Assembly: GCF_003054195.1 (NCBI RefSeq)
Contig: NZ_QBKP01000012.1
Span: 1-64,000, forward strand
Reading direction: 5' to 3'
Length of the DNA stretch: 64,000 bases
From: Gemmobacter caeni
GTDB lineage: Bacteria; Pseudomonadota; Alphaproteobacteria; Rhodobacterales; Rhodobacteraceae
The translations under genes were made by a program, and so were the position numbers. The stretch's first letter is position 1, and each line of letters opens with the position of its first letter. Below, piece by piece: positions 17,779 to 27,029 of the stretch. A model generated the notes under the pieces. The model worked only from the letters and a program-made list of their open reading frames with translations. It did no database searches and was not told the origin of the DNA.

Positions 17779-18954
17779 TCAGACCCCGTGCAGCACCAGT
17801 GCCAGGCCCTGACCGACACCGACGCAGAGCGTGGCCAGCGCGGTCTTACCGCCGGTTTCCGCCAGTTGCCGTGCGGCGGAAAGGGCAATACGTGCGCCGG
17901 ACATGCCAAGGGGATGCCCCATGGCGATGGCCCCGCCGTAGCGGTTCACCTGCGGCGCATCGTCGGGCAGACCCCATTGCCGCAGGCAGGCGAGCGCCTG
18001 CGCGGCGAAGGCCTCGTTCAGCTCGATCACGTCGCAATCGGCGGGGCGCAGGCCGGTGCGGGCGGTGATGCGTTCAACGGCTGCAACCGGGCCGATGCCC
18101 ATGATACGCGGCGCGACGCCTGCGCTGGCGGCGGCACCGATTCGGGCCAGCGGGGTCAGGCCATGCGCTTTCACCGCCGCTTCCGAGGCCAGCAGCAGCG
18201 CACAGGCGCCGTCATTCACGCCCGAGGCATTGCCTGCCGTCACGCTGCCCCCCTGGCGGAAGGGCGTGGGCAAGGCGGCGAGCTTCTCCAGCGTCGTCGC
18301 ACGGGGGTGTTCATCCCCGGCCACCACCGTATCGCCCTTGCGGCCCGGAATGGTGACCGGCGCGATGTCGCCTGCATGCCATGCGGCATCGTAGCGGCTT
18401 TGGCTGCGCAGGGCGAAAGCGTCCTGATCGTCGCGGGACACACCGAAATCGGCGGCCACATTCTCTGCGGTCTCGGGCATCGACTCGACGCCGAATTCCG
18501 CCGCCATGCGCTTGTGGATAAAGCGCCAGCCGATCGTCGTGTCATAAACCGCATTCGAGCGCGAAAACGCGCTGTCCGCCTTGGGCATGACGAAGGGCGC
18601 GCGGCTCATGCTTTCGACGCCGCCCGCGATCACCAGATCAGCGGCGCCGGTGGCGATGGAACGGGCGCCGAGGATGACAGCATCCAGCCCCGAGGCGCAC
18701 AACCTGTTCACAGTGACGCCCGGCACGCTTTCGGGCAGGCCGGACAGCAGGACAGCCATGCGCGCGACGTTGCGGTTGTCCTCGCCCGCCTGATTGGCGC
18801 AGCCGAGGATCACCTCGTCCACCGGCAGGTCACGCCCCGCCAGCGCGGCGGTGATGGCATGGGCCGCCAGATCGTCGGGCCGCACCGCCGACAGGCTGCC
18901 AGCGTAGCGGCCGATGGGTGTGCGTTTGCCGGAGCAGAGATAAACGGCGGTCAT
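17779..18954 (-). CDS. Thiolase, 3-oxoadipyl-CoA/acetyl-CoA acyltransferase type
   Basis: 391 residues with every catalytic element: nucleophile Cys in VNRLCASGLDAV (about residue 89), NEAFAAQ, the His in GGAIAMGHPLGMSGAR, and the second Cys in TLCVGVGQGLALV. It resembles PcaF/PaaJ, which split 3-oxoadipyl-CoA into succinyl-CoA and acetyl-CoA. The start overlaps the end of the 3-hydroxyacyl-CoA dehydrogenase gene (ATGA). The pair would finish beta-oxidation-like breakdown of the opened ring in the anthranilate pathway encoded divergently. Confidence 0.9.
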   Translation of the reverse strand: MTAVYLCSGKRTPIGRYAGSLSAVRPDDLAAHAITAALAGRDLPVDEVILGCANQAGEDNRNVARMAVLLSGLPESVPGVTVNRLCASGLDAVILGARSIATGAADLVIAGGVESMSRAPFVMPKADSAFSRSNAVYDTTIGWRFIHKRMAAEFGVESMPETAENVAADFGVSRDDQDAFALRSQSRYDAAWHAGDIAPVTIPGRKGDTVVAGDEHPRATTLEKLAALPTPFRQGGSVTAGNASGVNDGACALLLASEAAVKAHGLTPLARIGAAASAGVAPRIMGIGPVAAVERITARTGLRPADCDVIELNEAFAAQALACLRQWGLPDDAPQVNRYGGAIAMGHPLGMSGARIALSAARQLAETGGKTALATLCVGVGQGLALVLHGV

Positions 18955-20063
18955 GCAAGGGCCTCCAGCGCGGGGGATGCGTCATAGCGGGGTTTCAGCG
19001 CGTCGGGCGCGGCGGCGCGCAGGCGGGCGAGTTCGGCCCGGATCACGGACAGGCCATGGACACGCGCGCTTTCAAACGGGCCGCGCGGGAAGTTCAGCCC
19101 CAGTTTCAGCGCAGTATCGATGCCCGCCATATCGGTGCCGCCTTCGGCCAGCAGTGTCGCGGCCTCGTTGGCCAGCATCGCCTCAATCCGCAGGACAATC
19201 GTCGCCGCATCGGCAGGGGCAGGCGGGAGCGGGTCGGGGTGGAGGAAACCCCGACCCGTCTTGCGGCCAAGATGGCCGCTTTCCACCTGCGCACGCAGCG
19301 CGGGGAACACATGATAACGCGGGCTTTCCCCCATCGCGGCCAGCAAGCTTTCGGTGGCGGCAAGGTTGATGTCGGCCCCTACAAGGTCGATCAGTTGGAA
19401 CGGCCCCAGCCGATAGCCTGCCGCGACCATGGCCGCGTCAATCTCGCCTGCGCTGCGACCTTCGTCCAGCAGGGCCAGCGCCTCGCCGTAATAGGGCCGG
19501 GCGCAGCGGTTGACGATGAAGCCGGGCGTGTCGGCGCAGGGGATGACGGTCTTGCCGGTCGCTTCGGTCAACCGGCGGGCGGTTTCGGCTGCGCCGGGCG
19601 TGGTGCCGGGCAGGGTGATGAACTCCACCAGCTTCATCACCGGCGCGGGGTTGAAGAAATGCAGCCCGACCAGACGGCCCGGATCGGTCAGGCCAACCGC
19701 AATCGCCCCCACGGACAGCGACGAGGTGTTGGTAGCCAGGACCGCGTCGGAAATCCGTTCAACTTCTGCGAAAAGCGTCTGCTTGGCGTCAATCTTTTCG
19801 GCAATCGCCTCGATGATCAGCGCACAGGGGGCGAGGTCGGCCATATCGCAGACCGTGATCCGGTCCAGCAGCGCCTCCATCTCTGCCGCGGGCATCTTGC
19901 CCGAGGCGACGCGCGGCGCCAGTCCGTCGCGCAGGCGCTGCATGGCGCTTTCGCGCGCGGGCGCCCAGGCATCTGTCACGCGCACTTCGTGGCCCGTCGT
20001 GGCGTAAACCTGCGCGATACCAAGCCCCATGACGCCCAGACCGACAACTCCGATCACTGCCAT
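18951..20063 (-). CDS. 3-hydroxyacyl-CoA dehydrogenase
   Basis: 370 residues. The Rossmann motif GVVGLGVMGLGIAQV is at the N-terminus; NTSSLSVGAIA and LHFFNPAPVMKLVEF follow; CADTPGFIVNRCARPYYGEAL is the family signature containing the helical domain entry. It oxidises 3-hydroxyacyl-CoA with NAD. It leads a two-gene minus-strand unit divergent from the abmA-like operon and shares the palindrome at 20123-20138 with it, so both sides may be co-regulated. Confidence 0.9.
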   Translation of the reverse strand: MAVIGVVGLGVMGLGIAQVYATTGHEVRVTDAWAPARESAMQRLRDGLAPRVASGKMPAAEMEALLDRITVCDMADLAPCALIIEAIAEKIDAKQTLFAEVERISDAVLATNTSSLSVGAIAVGLTDPGRLVGLHFFNPAPVMKLVEFITLPGTTPGAAETARRLTEATGKTVIPCADTPGFIVNRCARPYYGEALALLDEGRSAGEIDAAMVAAGYRLGPFQLIDLVGADINLAATESLLAAMGESPRYHVFPALRAQVESGHLGRKTGRGFLHPDPLPPAPADAATIVLRIEAMLANEAATLLAEGGTDMAGIDTALKLGLNFPRGPFESARVHGLSVIRAELARLRAAAPDALKPRYDASPALEALA

Positions 20064-20108
20064 TCTCGCCCTCCTGCTTTGATCCCATGCTGAGCCTTTG
20101 GCAAAAAG

Positions 20109-20138
20109 ATTTCAAGTCAGAAATTTCAAGCTTGAAAT
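20109..20138. promoter_or_regulatory. Operator of the divergent anthranilate operons
   Basis: ATTTCAAGCTTGAAAT (20123-20138) is a perfect 16-base palindrome. An extra half-site ATTTCAAG begins 14 bases earlier at 20109. It lies in the 133-base gap between the divergent dehydrogenase and abmA-like genes. Related sites occur at 34083, 39612 and 46693. The MarR encoded at 23227 is the most economical binding protein. Confidence 0.6.
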
Positions 20139-20196
20139 AACGGCGCGACGGTGGCAGCATGATTGCAAGGAACGCGAAAACCGCGGGAGGTTTACG

Positions 20197-22482
20197 ATGA
20201 AAGTGCTCTGCCTTGGGGGCGGCCCGGCCGGTCTCTATTTCGCCATCTCGATGAAGCTGCGCGACCCGTCGCATCAGGTGACGGTGCTTGAACGCAACAA
20301 GGCCAACGATACCTTCGGCTGGGGTGTTGTGCTGTCGGATGACGCGCTGGGCCGGATGCAGAAGAACGACCCCAAATCGACCGAGGCGATCCGGTCGAAC
20401 TTTGCCTATTGGGATGATATCGCCACGATCCATAACGGCGTGCGCACCGTGTCGGGCGGGCACGGGTTCGCCGGGATCGGCCGCAAGGCGATGCTGGTTC
20501 TGTTGCAGGAACGGGCGCGCGAACTGGGCGTGGATCTGCAGTTCGAGACCGAGTTCAAGGCAGCCGAGGAATATCGCAAGGAATATGACATCGTCGTCGG
20601 CTGCGACGGCATCAATTCCGTTGTGCGGCGGGAATATCAGGCCGAGTTCAAGCCCGATATCGACGTGCGCAAATGCAAGTTCATCTGGCTGGGCACGCAT
20701 CAGAAATTTGACGACGCTTTCACCTTCATCTTCGAGAAGACGAAGCATGGCTGGGTCTGGGCGCACGTCTACCAGTTTGACGACAAGACCGCGACCTTCA
20801 TCGTCGAAACCCTGCCCGAGACCTGGGATAAATGGGGTTTCGAGACGATGAGCAAGGAAGAGATCATCGAGACCTGCCGCCAGATCTTTGCCGCGCATCT
20901 GGGCGGACACGAGCTGATGTCGAACGCCAATCACCTGCGCGGCTCGGCGGTGTGGATGCAGTTCCCCCGCGTGATCTGCGAAAAGTGGTATCACGAAAAC
21001 GTCGTCCTGATGGGCGATGCGGCGGCGACCGGGCATTTCTCGATCGGCTCCGGCTCGCGTCTGGCTTTCGACAGCGCCATTGCGCTGGCCGAATATCTGC
21101 ACAGCGAGCCGACGCTGGAACGCGCCTTTGCCCGCTATCAGGACGAACGCCGCGTCGAGGTACTGCGCCTGCAATCGGCGGCGCGCAACAGCCTTGAATG
21201 GTTCGAGGAGGTCGAGCGTTACCTCGACATGCACCCGACCCAGTTCGCCTATTCGCTGCTGACCCGCAGTCAGCGCATCAGCCACGAAAACCTGCGCCTG
21301 CGCGATCCGAAATGGCTGGCCTCGGCTGAAGACTGGTTCCAGGAGCAGGCGGGGGGCGAAAAAGGCCGCCGCCCGATGTTCGCGCCCTTCAGGCTGCGGG
21401 ACATGACGCTGAAGAACCGCATCGTGATGTCGCCCATGGCGCAATACAAAGCGGTGGATGGCTGCCCGACCGACTGGCACTTCACCCATTACGCCGAACG
21501 CGCCAAGGGTGGTGCTGCGCTGATCTATACCGAGATGACCTGCGTCTCGGCCTCGGGCCGCATCACCCCTGGCTGCCCCGGTCTTTACAAGCCGGAACAC
21601 GAGGCGGCGTGGAAACGACTGGCCGATTTCATCCATGCGGAAACCACGGCGAAGCTGTGCATCCAGATCGGCCATGCCGGGCGCAAGGCTTCGACCTGCG
21701 TGCCGTGGGATGGCGGGATCGACAAGCCGCTGCCCTCGGGCAACTGGGAGATCATCGCCGCCTCGGCCATCCCCTACCGCCCCGAGAACCAGACCCCCCG
21801 CGCCATGACCCGTGCCGATATGGACGAGGTGAAGGCGCAGTTCGTGGCCTCGGCCCAGATGGCCGACCGTGCAGGCGTCGACATGATCGAGATGCACGCG
21901 GCGCATGGCTATCTGCTGGCCACCTTCATCAGCCCGGTGACCAACAAGCGCGACGACGACTACGGCGGCAGCCTTGAAAACCGCATGCGCTATCCGCTGG
22001 AAGTGTTCGAGGCGATGCGCGCGGTCTGGCCTGCCGGCAAGCCGATGTCGGTGCGGATCAGTGCTCATGACTGGATCGACGGCGGCGTGACACCGACCGA
22101 GGCGCTGGAAATCGCCCGCATGTTCCGTGCGGCGGGGGCCGACATCATCGACGTCTCCTCGGGTCAGACCGACCCGGCGGAAAAGCCGGTCTACGGTCGC
22201 ATGTTCCAGACCCCGTTCTCGGACCGCATCCGCAACGAGGCAGGCATGCCCACCATGACCGTCGGCAATATTTCGGACTGGGATCAGGTGAATGGTATCC
22301 TGATGGCAGGCCGGGCCGATCTGGTCTGTCTGGCGCGGATGCATCTGGCGAACCCCTACTGGACGCTGCATGCTGCGGTCGAGCAGGGCGATACCGCCGC
22401 CGAATGGCCGGCGCCCTACAAGGGCGGGCGCGATCTGCTGTATCGCCTGCGCGAGCGCCAGCAGGAAACCATCCGGGTCTGA
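20197..22482 (+). CDS. abmA: 2-aminobenzoyl-CoA monooxygenase/reductase-type fusion
   Basis: 761 residues joining two flavoproteins. Residues 1-380 are a salicylate-hydroxylase-like FAD monooxygenase (LCLGGGPAGLYFAI; VGCDGINSVVRREY; LMGDAAATGHFSIGSGSRLAFDSAI). Residues 394-761 are an Old Yellow Enzyme domain (MFAPFRLRDMTLKNRIVMSPMAQY; IEMHAAHGYLLATFISP; KRDDDYGGSLENR). This is the architecture of Azoarcus 2-aminobenzoyl-CoA monooxygenase/reductase, which hydroxylates and reduces the aromatic ring; databases also call it bifunctional salicylyl-CoA 5-hydroxylase/oxidoreductase. The neighbouring CoA ligase and beta-oxidation genes favour the anthranilate role. The start at 20197 has GGGAGG upstream. 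Confidence 0.88.
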   Translation: MKVLCLGGGPAGLYFAISMKLRDPSHQVTVLERNKANDTFGWGVVLSDDALGRMQKNDPKSTEAIRSNFAYWDDIATIHNGVRTVSGGHGFAGIGRKAMLVLLQERARELGVDLQFETEFKAAEEYRKEYDIVVGCDGINSVVRREYQAEFKPDIDVRKCKFIWLGTHQKFDDAFTFIFEKTKHGWVWAHVYQFDDKTATFIVETLPETWDKWGFETMSKEEIIETCRQIFAAHLGGHELMSNANHLRGSAVWMQFPRVICEKWYHENVVLMGDAAATGHFSIGSGSRLAFDSAIALAEYLHSEPTLERAFARYQDERRVEVLRLQSAARNSLEWFEEVERYLDMHPTQFAYSLLTRSQRISHENLRLRDPKWLASAEDWFQEQAGGEKGRRPMFAPFRLRDMTLKNRIVMSPMAQYKAVDGCPTDWHFTHYAERAKGGAALIYTEMTCVSASGRITPGCPGLYKPEHEAAWKRLADFIHAETTAKLCIQIGHAGRKASTCVPWDGGIDKPLPSGNWEIIAASAIPYRPENQTPRAMTRADMDEVKAQFVASAQMADRAGVDMIEMHAAHGYLLATFISPVTNKRDDDYGGSLENRMRYPLEVFEAMRAVWPAGKPMSVRISAHDWIDGGVTPTEALEIARMFRAAGADIIDVSSGQTDPAEKPVYGRMFQTPFSDRIRNEAGMPTMTVGNISDWDQVNGILMAGRADLVCLARMHLANPYWTLHAAVEQGDTAAEWPAPYKGGRDLLYRLRERQQETIRV

Positions 22483-22492
22483 GGAGACGGGT

Positions 22493-23230
22493 ATGAGCAT
22501 CGAGGGCAAGCGCGTTCTGATCACCGGCGGCGGCACTGGCGTGGGGGCCGACCTTGCGCGCGGCTTCGCGGCGGCGGGCGCCGAAGTGGTGATCGCCGGG
22601 CGCCGCCTTGCCCCGCTGGAAGATGTGGCCGCGCGGGTCGGTGCTCGCGCGGTGACGGCCGATGTGACGGATGAGGAGTCGGTTGTGGCGATGTTTGCTG
22701 CTGCCGGTCCCTGCGACATTGTCATCGCCAATGCGGGCGCTGCCGAAAGCGCGCCCTTGGGCCGCACGACGCTGGCGCAATGGAATGCCATGATGGCGGT
22801 CAACCTGACCGGCGTGTTCCTGACCTTCCGTGCGGGCCTTGGTCAGATGAAAGGCTGGGGGCGGCTGATCGCCGTCGCCTCGACCGCCGGGCTGAAGGGG
22901 TACGCCTATGTCGCGCCTTATGCGGCGGCGAAGCACGGGGTGGTCGGCCTGACCCGCAGCCTCGCGCTGGAAGTGGCAAGGAAGCCGGTGACGGTGAACG
23001 CGCTTTGCCCCGGTTTTCTGGATACCGAGATGACCGCGCGCTCGGTCGCCAATATCATGGACAAGACCGGGATGGATGCGGCGGCGGCGCGTGCTTCGCT
23101 GGAGGCGACAAATCCGCAAAAACGGCTGATTCAGCCTGCCGAAGTGACCGCCGCGGCACTTTGGCTCTGTGCAAACGGGTCCGAGGGGATAAACGGTCAG
23201 GCAATTGCGATTGCCGGAGGAGAGACATGA
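22493..23230 (+). CDS. Short-chain dehydrogenase/reductase of the anthranilate operon
   Basis: 245 residues of classical SDR form. The cofactor motif is ITGGGTGVGADLARGF; IANAGAAES follows; the active site is Ser in VASTAGLKG with YVAPYAAAKHG (YxxxK); the C-terminal end is NGQAIAIAGGE. It probably oxidises or reduces an alicyclic alcohol or ketone formed after ring reduction, as proposed for the SDR in Azoarcus 2-aminobenzoate operons. GGAGA precedes the start, and it overlaps the MarR gene by ATGA. Confidence 0.88.
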   Translation: MSIEGKRVLITGGGTGVGADLARGFAAAGAEVVIAGRRLAPLEDVAARVGARAVTADVTDEESVVAMFAAAGPCDIVIANAGAAESAPLGRTTLAQWNAMMAVNLTGVFLTFRAGLGQMKGWGRLIAVASTAGLKGYAYVAPYAAAKHGVVGLTRSLALEVARKPVTVNALCPGFLDTEMTARSVANIMDKTGMDAAAARASLEATNPQKRLIQPAEVTAAALWLCANGSEGINGQAIAIAGGET

Positions 23231-23688
23231 CCGACCCCGCGAAGCCCGATCCCCTGTCGAAACGCCGTCTGAAAAGCTGGATCCGCCTCTTGGGTGTGAC
23301 AAGGGCCGCCGAAAACCACCTGCGCGAATTTCTGCGGGTAAATCATGACACCACGCTGCCACGCTTTGACGTGATGGCTGCACTCTGGCGCCGCCGCGAG
23401 GGTGTCACCATGAGCGAGTTGAGCCGCATGCTGCTGGTGTCGAACGGCAATGCAACGGCGGTGGTGGACCGGCTGGAAAAGGACGGGCTGGCGAAACGCA
23501 CGCAAAGCGCCACCGACCGGCGCACCGTTTATGTGGCCCTCACCGAAGAGGGCCTGCGCCAGTTCGAGCAACTGGCAACAGATCACGAGGGCGAGGTGAA
23601 CAAGCTGTTCGCCAGCCTCACCGAAGACGACCTTGATGCGCTGACGGAAATCCTGAAGCGCGCGGGGCAGAGGGGAGAGACGGCATGA
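23227..23688 (+). CDS. MarR-family regulator of the anthranilate operon
   Basis: 153 residues. [27 protein letters not shown] is the winged-helix recognition region, then the wing [18 protein letters not shown]. It is embedded in the operon with ATGA overlaps on both sides, so it is made with the enzymes. MarR proteins in CoA-dependent aromatic pathways commonly respond to an aryl-CoA. It is the best candidate for the ATTTCA-N4-TGAAAT palindromes found here and in the second cluster. Confidence 0.88.
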   Translation: MTDPAKPDPLSKRRLKSWIRLLGVTRAAENHLREFLRVNHDTTLPRFDVMAALWRRREGVTMSELSRMLLVSNGNATAVVDRLEKDGLAKRTQSATDRRTVYVALTEEGLRQFEQLATDHEGEVNKLFASLTEDDLDALTEILKRAGQRGETA

Positions 23689-24503
23689 CCGAGCTGGAAC
23701 TGGCGGGGCTGAAGCCCGAACATTTTCTGTGGGAGGTAAAGGACCGCATTGCGACGGTTCGGCTGAACCGCCCTGACCGCAAGAACCCGCTGACCTTCGA
23801 CAGCTACGCAGAGCTGCGCGATACGTTCCGCAAGCTGGTTTATGCGACCGATGTGGATGTGGTGGTCTTTGCCTCGAACGGCGGCAATTTCTGTTCCGGC
23901 GGCGATGTGCATGATATCATCGGTCCGCTGGTCGGCATGGACATGAAGCAGTTGCTGGCCTTCACCCGCATGACCGGCGATCTGGTCAAGGCGATGATCG
24001 GCTGCGGCAAGCCGATCATTTCGGCGGTAGATGGCATCTGCGTGGGGGCTGGCGCGATCATCGCCATGGCCTCGGATCTTCGGATCGCCACGGCCGAGGC
24101 GAAGTGTGCTTTCCTGTTCACCCGAGTCGGTCTGGCGGGCTGCGATATGGGCGCCTGCGCCATGCTGCCACGTATCATCGGGCAGGGTCGCGCGGCAGAA
24201 CTGCTGTATACCGGCCGGGTGATGAATGCCGAGGAAGGCGCCGCCTGGGGCTTCTGGAACGCCTTGCATGGCGCCGAGTCGCTGGAGGCCGAGGCGCAGA
24301 AGCTCGCCACCCGCATCGCCGCCGGGCCGACCTTTGCCCATGGCATCACCAAGACCCAGCTGAACCAGGAATGGAACATGGGGCTGGAGCAGGCCATCGA
24401 GGCCGAGGCGCAGGCGCAGGCGATCTGTATGCAGACCCGCGATTTCGAGCGCGCCTATCACGCCTTCGTCGCGAAGGAAAAGCCGGTGTTTCAGGGCGAT
24501 TGA
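23685..24503 (+). CDS. Enoyl-CoA hydratase/isomerase (crotonase family)
   Basis: 272 residues. [46 protein letters not shown] (oxyanion hole), [21 protein letters not shown] and [22 protein letters not shown] are the crotonase blocks. The usual catalytic Glu pair is partly replaced (GCDMGAC), so hydration versus isomerisation or ring cleavage cannot be decided. It could hydrate an enoyl-CoA or hydrolyse the alicyclic ketone after ring reduction. Overlaps MarR by ATGA. Confidence 0.85.
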   Translation: MTELELAGLKPEHFLWEVKDRIATVRLNRPDRKNPLTFDSYAELRDTFRKLVYATDVDVVVFASNGGNFCSGGDVHDIIGPLVGMDMKQLLAFTRMTGDLVKAMIGCGKPIISAVDGICVGAGAIIAMASDLRIATAEAKCAFLFTRVGLAGCDMGACAMLPRIIGQGRAAELLYTGRVMNAEEGAAWGFWNALHGAESLEAEAQKLATRIAAGPTFAHGITKTQLNQEWNMGLEQAIEAEAQAQAICMQTRDFERAYHAFVAKEKPVFQGD

Positions 24504-24510
24504 GTGCGGA

Positions 24511-24559
24511 CCGGGGGTTTCACACCCCCGGACCCCCTTGGGATATTTGAGGACAGAAA
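24511..24559 (+). repeat. Rhodobacterales-type hairpin repeat, copy 2
   Basis: A perfect hairpin CCGGGGGT-TTCAC-ACCCCCGG (24511-24531), then ACCCCCTTGGGATATTTG and AGGACAGAAA, running directly into the ATG at 24560. It matches the copy at 4295-4347 in inverted orientation. Here its tail supplies the GAGGA ribosome-binding site of the acyl-CoA dehydrogenase gene. Confidence 0.75.
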
Positions 24560-25696
24560 ATGGCAGACCGGACTTTCCTTTCCTGGCCCTTCTTTGAAGA
24601 CCGTCACCGCGAGCTGGCGGAAGCGGTTGACGCATGGGCGGGGGCGCATCTGCCGGTGGATCATGGCGATGCCGATGCGGCCTGTCGCGGTCTGGTGGCC
24701 AGTCTGGGCGCGGCGGGGTTCCTGCGCCATAGCGGCGCGGCCGAGGGCGAGGTGCTGGATGTCCGCTCGCTTTGCCTGATCCGCGAGACGCTGGCACGGC
24801 ATGATGGTCTGGCGGATTTCGCCTTTGCGATGCAGGGGCTGGGCATGGGCGCCGTCAGTCTGTTTGGCAGCCCTGAACAGCGGGCCTGGCTGGACCGGAC
24901 GCGGGCGGGCAAGGCGATTTCGGCCTTCGCGCTGACCGAGCCGGGTTCCGGGTCGGACGTGGCGCATACCGCGACGACGGCAGAGCGTGTGCCGGGCGGG
25001 TTCCGGCTGAGTGGCGAGAAGACCTATATCTCCAACGGCGGGATCGCCGATGTCTATGTGATCTTCGCCCGCACGGGCGAGGCGCCGGGCGCGCGCGGGT
25101 TGTCGGCCTTTCTGATGCCGGCCGATGTCGCAGGGCTGGAAATCCTTGACCGGATCGACGTGATCGCGCCGCATCCGCTGGCGCATCTGCGGCTGAACGA
25201 CGTGTTCCTGCCGGACAGCGCGCTGATCGGGCAAGCCGGATCGGGCTTCAAGATCGCCATGTCGGTGCTGGATGTGTTCCGCTCTACCGTCGGGGCGGCG
25301 GCGCTGGGCTTTGCGCGCCGCGCGCTGGATGAGGCGCTGGCGCGGGTGCAGGTGCCGCGCGTCAGTGGCGGGACGCTGGCTGATTACCAGATGGTGCAGG
25401 GCCATATCGCCGATATGGCGCTGGAGGTTGATGCCGCAGCGCTGCTGATCTATCGCGCGGCCTGGACCAAGGACAGCGGTGCCGCACGGGTCAGCCGCGA
25501 GGCGGCCATGGCCAAGCTTTACGCCACCGAGGCGGCGCAGCGGGTCATCGACACCGCGCTGCAACTGCATGGCGGCGATGGCGTGCGGCACGGGTTCGCG
25601 GTGGAAAGCCTTTACCGCGAGATCCGGGCGCTGCGCATCTATGAAGGCGCGACAGACGTGCAGAAAGTGGTCATCGCGCGCTCGGTTCTTGGCTGA
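24560..25696 (+). CDS. Acyl-CoA dehydrogenase
   Basis: 378 residues with the standard FAD acyl-CoA dehydrogenase plan. [19 protein letters not shown] and [20 protein letters not shown] are the flavin and substrate segments. [40 protein letters not shown] is the C-terminal signature. It would form a 2,3-double bond in a CoA thioester of the anthranilate route. Electron acceptor ETF is not in the window. It lies 56 bases after the hydratase, with the repeat between. Confidence 0.9.
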   Translation: MADRTFLSWPFFEDRHRELAEAVDAWAGAHLPVDHGDADAACRGLVASLGAAGFLRHSGAAEGEVLDVRSLCLIRETLARHDGLADFAFAMQGLGMGAVSLFGSPEQRAWLDRTRAGKAISAFALTEPGSGSDVAHTATTAERVPGGFRLSGEKTYISNGGIADVYVIFARTGEAPGARGLSAFLMPADVAGLEILDRIDVIAPHPLAHLRLNDVFLPDSALIGQAGSGFKIAMSVLDVFRSTVGAAALGFARRALDEALARVQVPRVSGGTLADYQMVQGHIADMALEVDAAALLIYRAAWTKDSGAARVSREAAMAKLYATEAAQRVIDTALQLHGGDGVRHGFAVESLYREIRALRIYEGATDVQKVVIARSVLG

Positions 25697-25710
25697 TCAG
25701 GGAGGACGGC

Positions 25711-26163
25711 ATGAGCAAGGCACTGGACGGCGGCATCACCCGCAACGGCACGGGGATCGAAGGTCTCGAATGGAACATCCTCGGTCAGCGGTATTTCCCG
25801 AAGGCCGATTGCGATGCGGCCTTTGCGTTTGAAACTAACAGCGAGCCGGGCCAGTTCGTGCCCGTGCATATCCACCCGACTCAGGACGAGTTCATCCTCG
25901 TGCAGGAGGGGGAGCTGCATCTGAAGCTTGACGGCGTGTGGTCGGTGGCGAAGGCGGGCGATCTGGTGCGGATGCCGCGCGGCGTGCCGCATGGCTATTT
26001 CAACAAATCCGACAAGCCCGCGCGGGCGCTGTTCTGGGTCTCGCCCGCCGGCAAGCTGCGCGACCTGTTCGAGGTGCTGCATGACATGACCGATGTCGAT
26101 GCGGTGGTGAAAGCCTCTGCCGAACACGATGTGGATTTCCTGCCACCGGAGGCCAACGACTGA
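25711..26163 (+). CDS. Cupin-domain protein
   Basis: A 150-residue single-cupin protein. Both metal motifs are intact: motif 1 in VHIHPTQDEFILVQEG (two His and a Glu) and motif 2 in GDLVRMPRGVPHGYFN (third His). It could be a small metal-dependent enzyme or a ligand sensor. No family substrate can be given. It sits between the acyl-CoA dehydrogenase and thioesterase genes, 14 bases after the first and overlapping the second (TGATG), so it belongs to the pathway operon. Confidence 0.8.
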   Translation: MSKALDGGITRNGTGIEGLEWNILGQRYFPKADCDAAFAFETNSEPGQFVPVHIHPTQDEFILVQEGELHLKLDGVWSVAKAGDLVRMPRGVPHGYFNKSDKPARALFWVSPAGKLRDLFEVLHDMTDVDAVVKASAEHDVDFLPPEAND

Positions 26164-26573
26164 TGATCTACGAGCGGCTCATCCAGATCGAGTTCAATCA
26201 CTGCGATCCGGCGGGGATCGTGTTCTATCCCCGTTATTTCGAGATGACCAATTCGGTGGTCGAGAATTTCTTCGCCGATGTGGTGGGCCGCAGTTTCGCG
26301 CAGATGCATCTGCAAGGCGGGGCGGGGGTGCCTACCGCGCGGCTGGAGGCGAATTTCCGCGTCCCCTCGCGGCTGGGCGAGAAGGTAACCTTCGGGCTGG
26401 AACTGCACCGCGTCGGCGGCAGCAGCGTCAACCTGACGATCACCGCCCGGCTGGGCGACGAGGTGCGGATGGTGGCGGAGATCACGCTGGTCTGGGTGGA
26501 AGGGCTGAAAGCCGCCCCCTGGCCCGAAGACATGCGCAGGCGCATGGTGGAATTCATGGAGGCAAAGGCATGA
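26163..26573 (+). CDS. 4-hydroxybenzoyl-CoA-type thioesterase
   Basis: A 136-residue hotdog-fold protein. IEFNHCDPAGIVFYPRYFEMTNSVVENFF carries the catalytic Asp of the 4HBT family, DPAGIVFYPRYFE being the diagnostic stretch. It hydrolyses aromatic or alicyclic acyl-CoA esters. In the operon it may remove dead-end CoA thioesters and recycle CoA, as suggested for thioesterases in the Azoarcus pathway. It overlaps both neighbours (TGATG and ATGA). Confidence 0.88.
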   Translation: MIYERLIQIEFNHCDPAGIVFYPRYFEMTNSVVENFFADVVGRSFAQMHLQGGAGVPTARLEANFRVPSRLGEKVTFGLELHRVGGSSVNLTITARLGDEVRMVAEITLVWVEGLKAAPWPEDMRRRMVEFMEAKA

Positions 26574-26971
26574 CGATCGAGGCACTGCACCCGAAGGGGT
26601 GGAAGGCGACACCGGGCTATTCCAACGGGATGGCGGCAACCGGGCGGATGGTGTTCACCGGCGGCATGATCGGCTGGAACGACCAGCAGGAATTCGAGAC
26701 CGACGATTTCGTGGGACAGGTCGAAGCTGCGCTGAAAGGCATCGTGGCCGTTCTGGCAGAGGCCGGGGCGAAGCCCGAACATCTGGTGCGGCTGACCTGG
26801 TATGTGACGTCGAAAAGCGAATACCTCGACAGTCTCAAGGATCTGGGTCGCGTCTACAAGGCGGTGATCGGGCGGCACTATCCGGCGATGGCGCTGGTGC
26901 AGGTGGTGGCGCTGGTCGAGGACCGCGCAAAAGTCGAAATCGAGGCCACGGCGGTCATTCCGCAGGGCTGA
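26570..26971 (+). CDS. Rid (YjgF/YER057c/UK114) family protein, non-canonical
   Basis: 133 residues of RidA fold. NGMAATGRMVFTGGMIGWN, EHLVRLTWYVTSKSEYLDS and the C-terminal KVEIEATAVIP are family blocks. Where archetypal RidA has the catalytic Arg (PARSCVEV in E. coli), this protein reads PAMALVQV, so the Arg is Met. Classical 2-imino acid deamination is therefore doubtful. The anthranilate pathway passes through an enamine/imine intermediate, so a deaminase or cyclohydrolase-type role on that is plausible but inferred. ATGA overlap with the thioesterase. Confidence 0.85.
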   Translation: MTIEALHPKGWKATPGYSNGMAATGRMVFTGGMIGWNDQQEFETDDFVGQVEAALKGIVAVLAEAGAKPEHLVRLTWYVTSKSEYLDSLKDLGRVYKAVIGRHYPAMALVQVVALVEDRAKVEIEATAVIPQG

Positions 26972-26978
26972 CACATCC

Positions 26979-27008
26979 GGCAGAGGCGCGCAGAAGACGC
27001 GCCCTGCC
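26979..27008 (+). promoter_or_regulatory. Stem-loop between the Rid and CoA-ligase genes
   Basis: GGCAG-A-GGCGCG pairs with CGCGCC-CTGCC across a 7-base loop: 11 pairs with one bulged A. No T-run follows. It is probably an mRNA processing or stability element that separates the ligase message from the upstream operon. Confidence 0.45.
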
Positions 27009-27029
27009 ATTATCACATGGGAGACTGAC

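Noticed and set aside
19789-22803. A 1004-residue minus-strand open frame opposite the abmA-like gene
   Set aside because: A shadow frame: His, Arg and Gly rich, no domain, and it crosses both the divergent promoter and the 3-hydroxyacyl-CoA dehydrogenase start.
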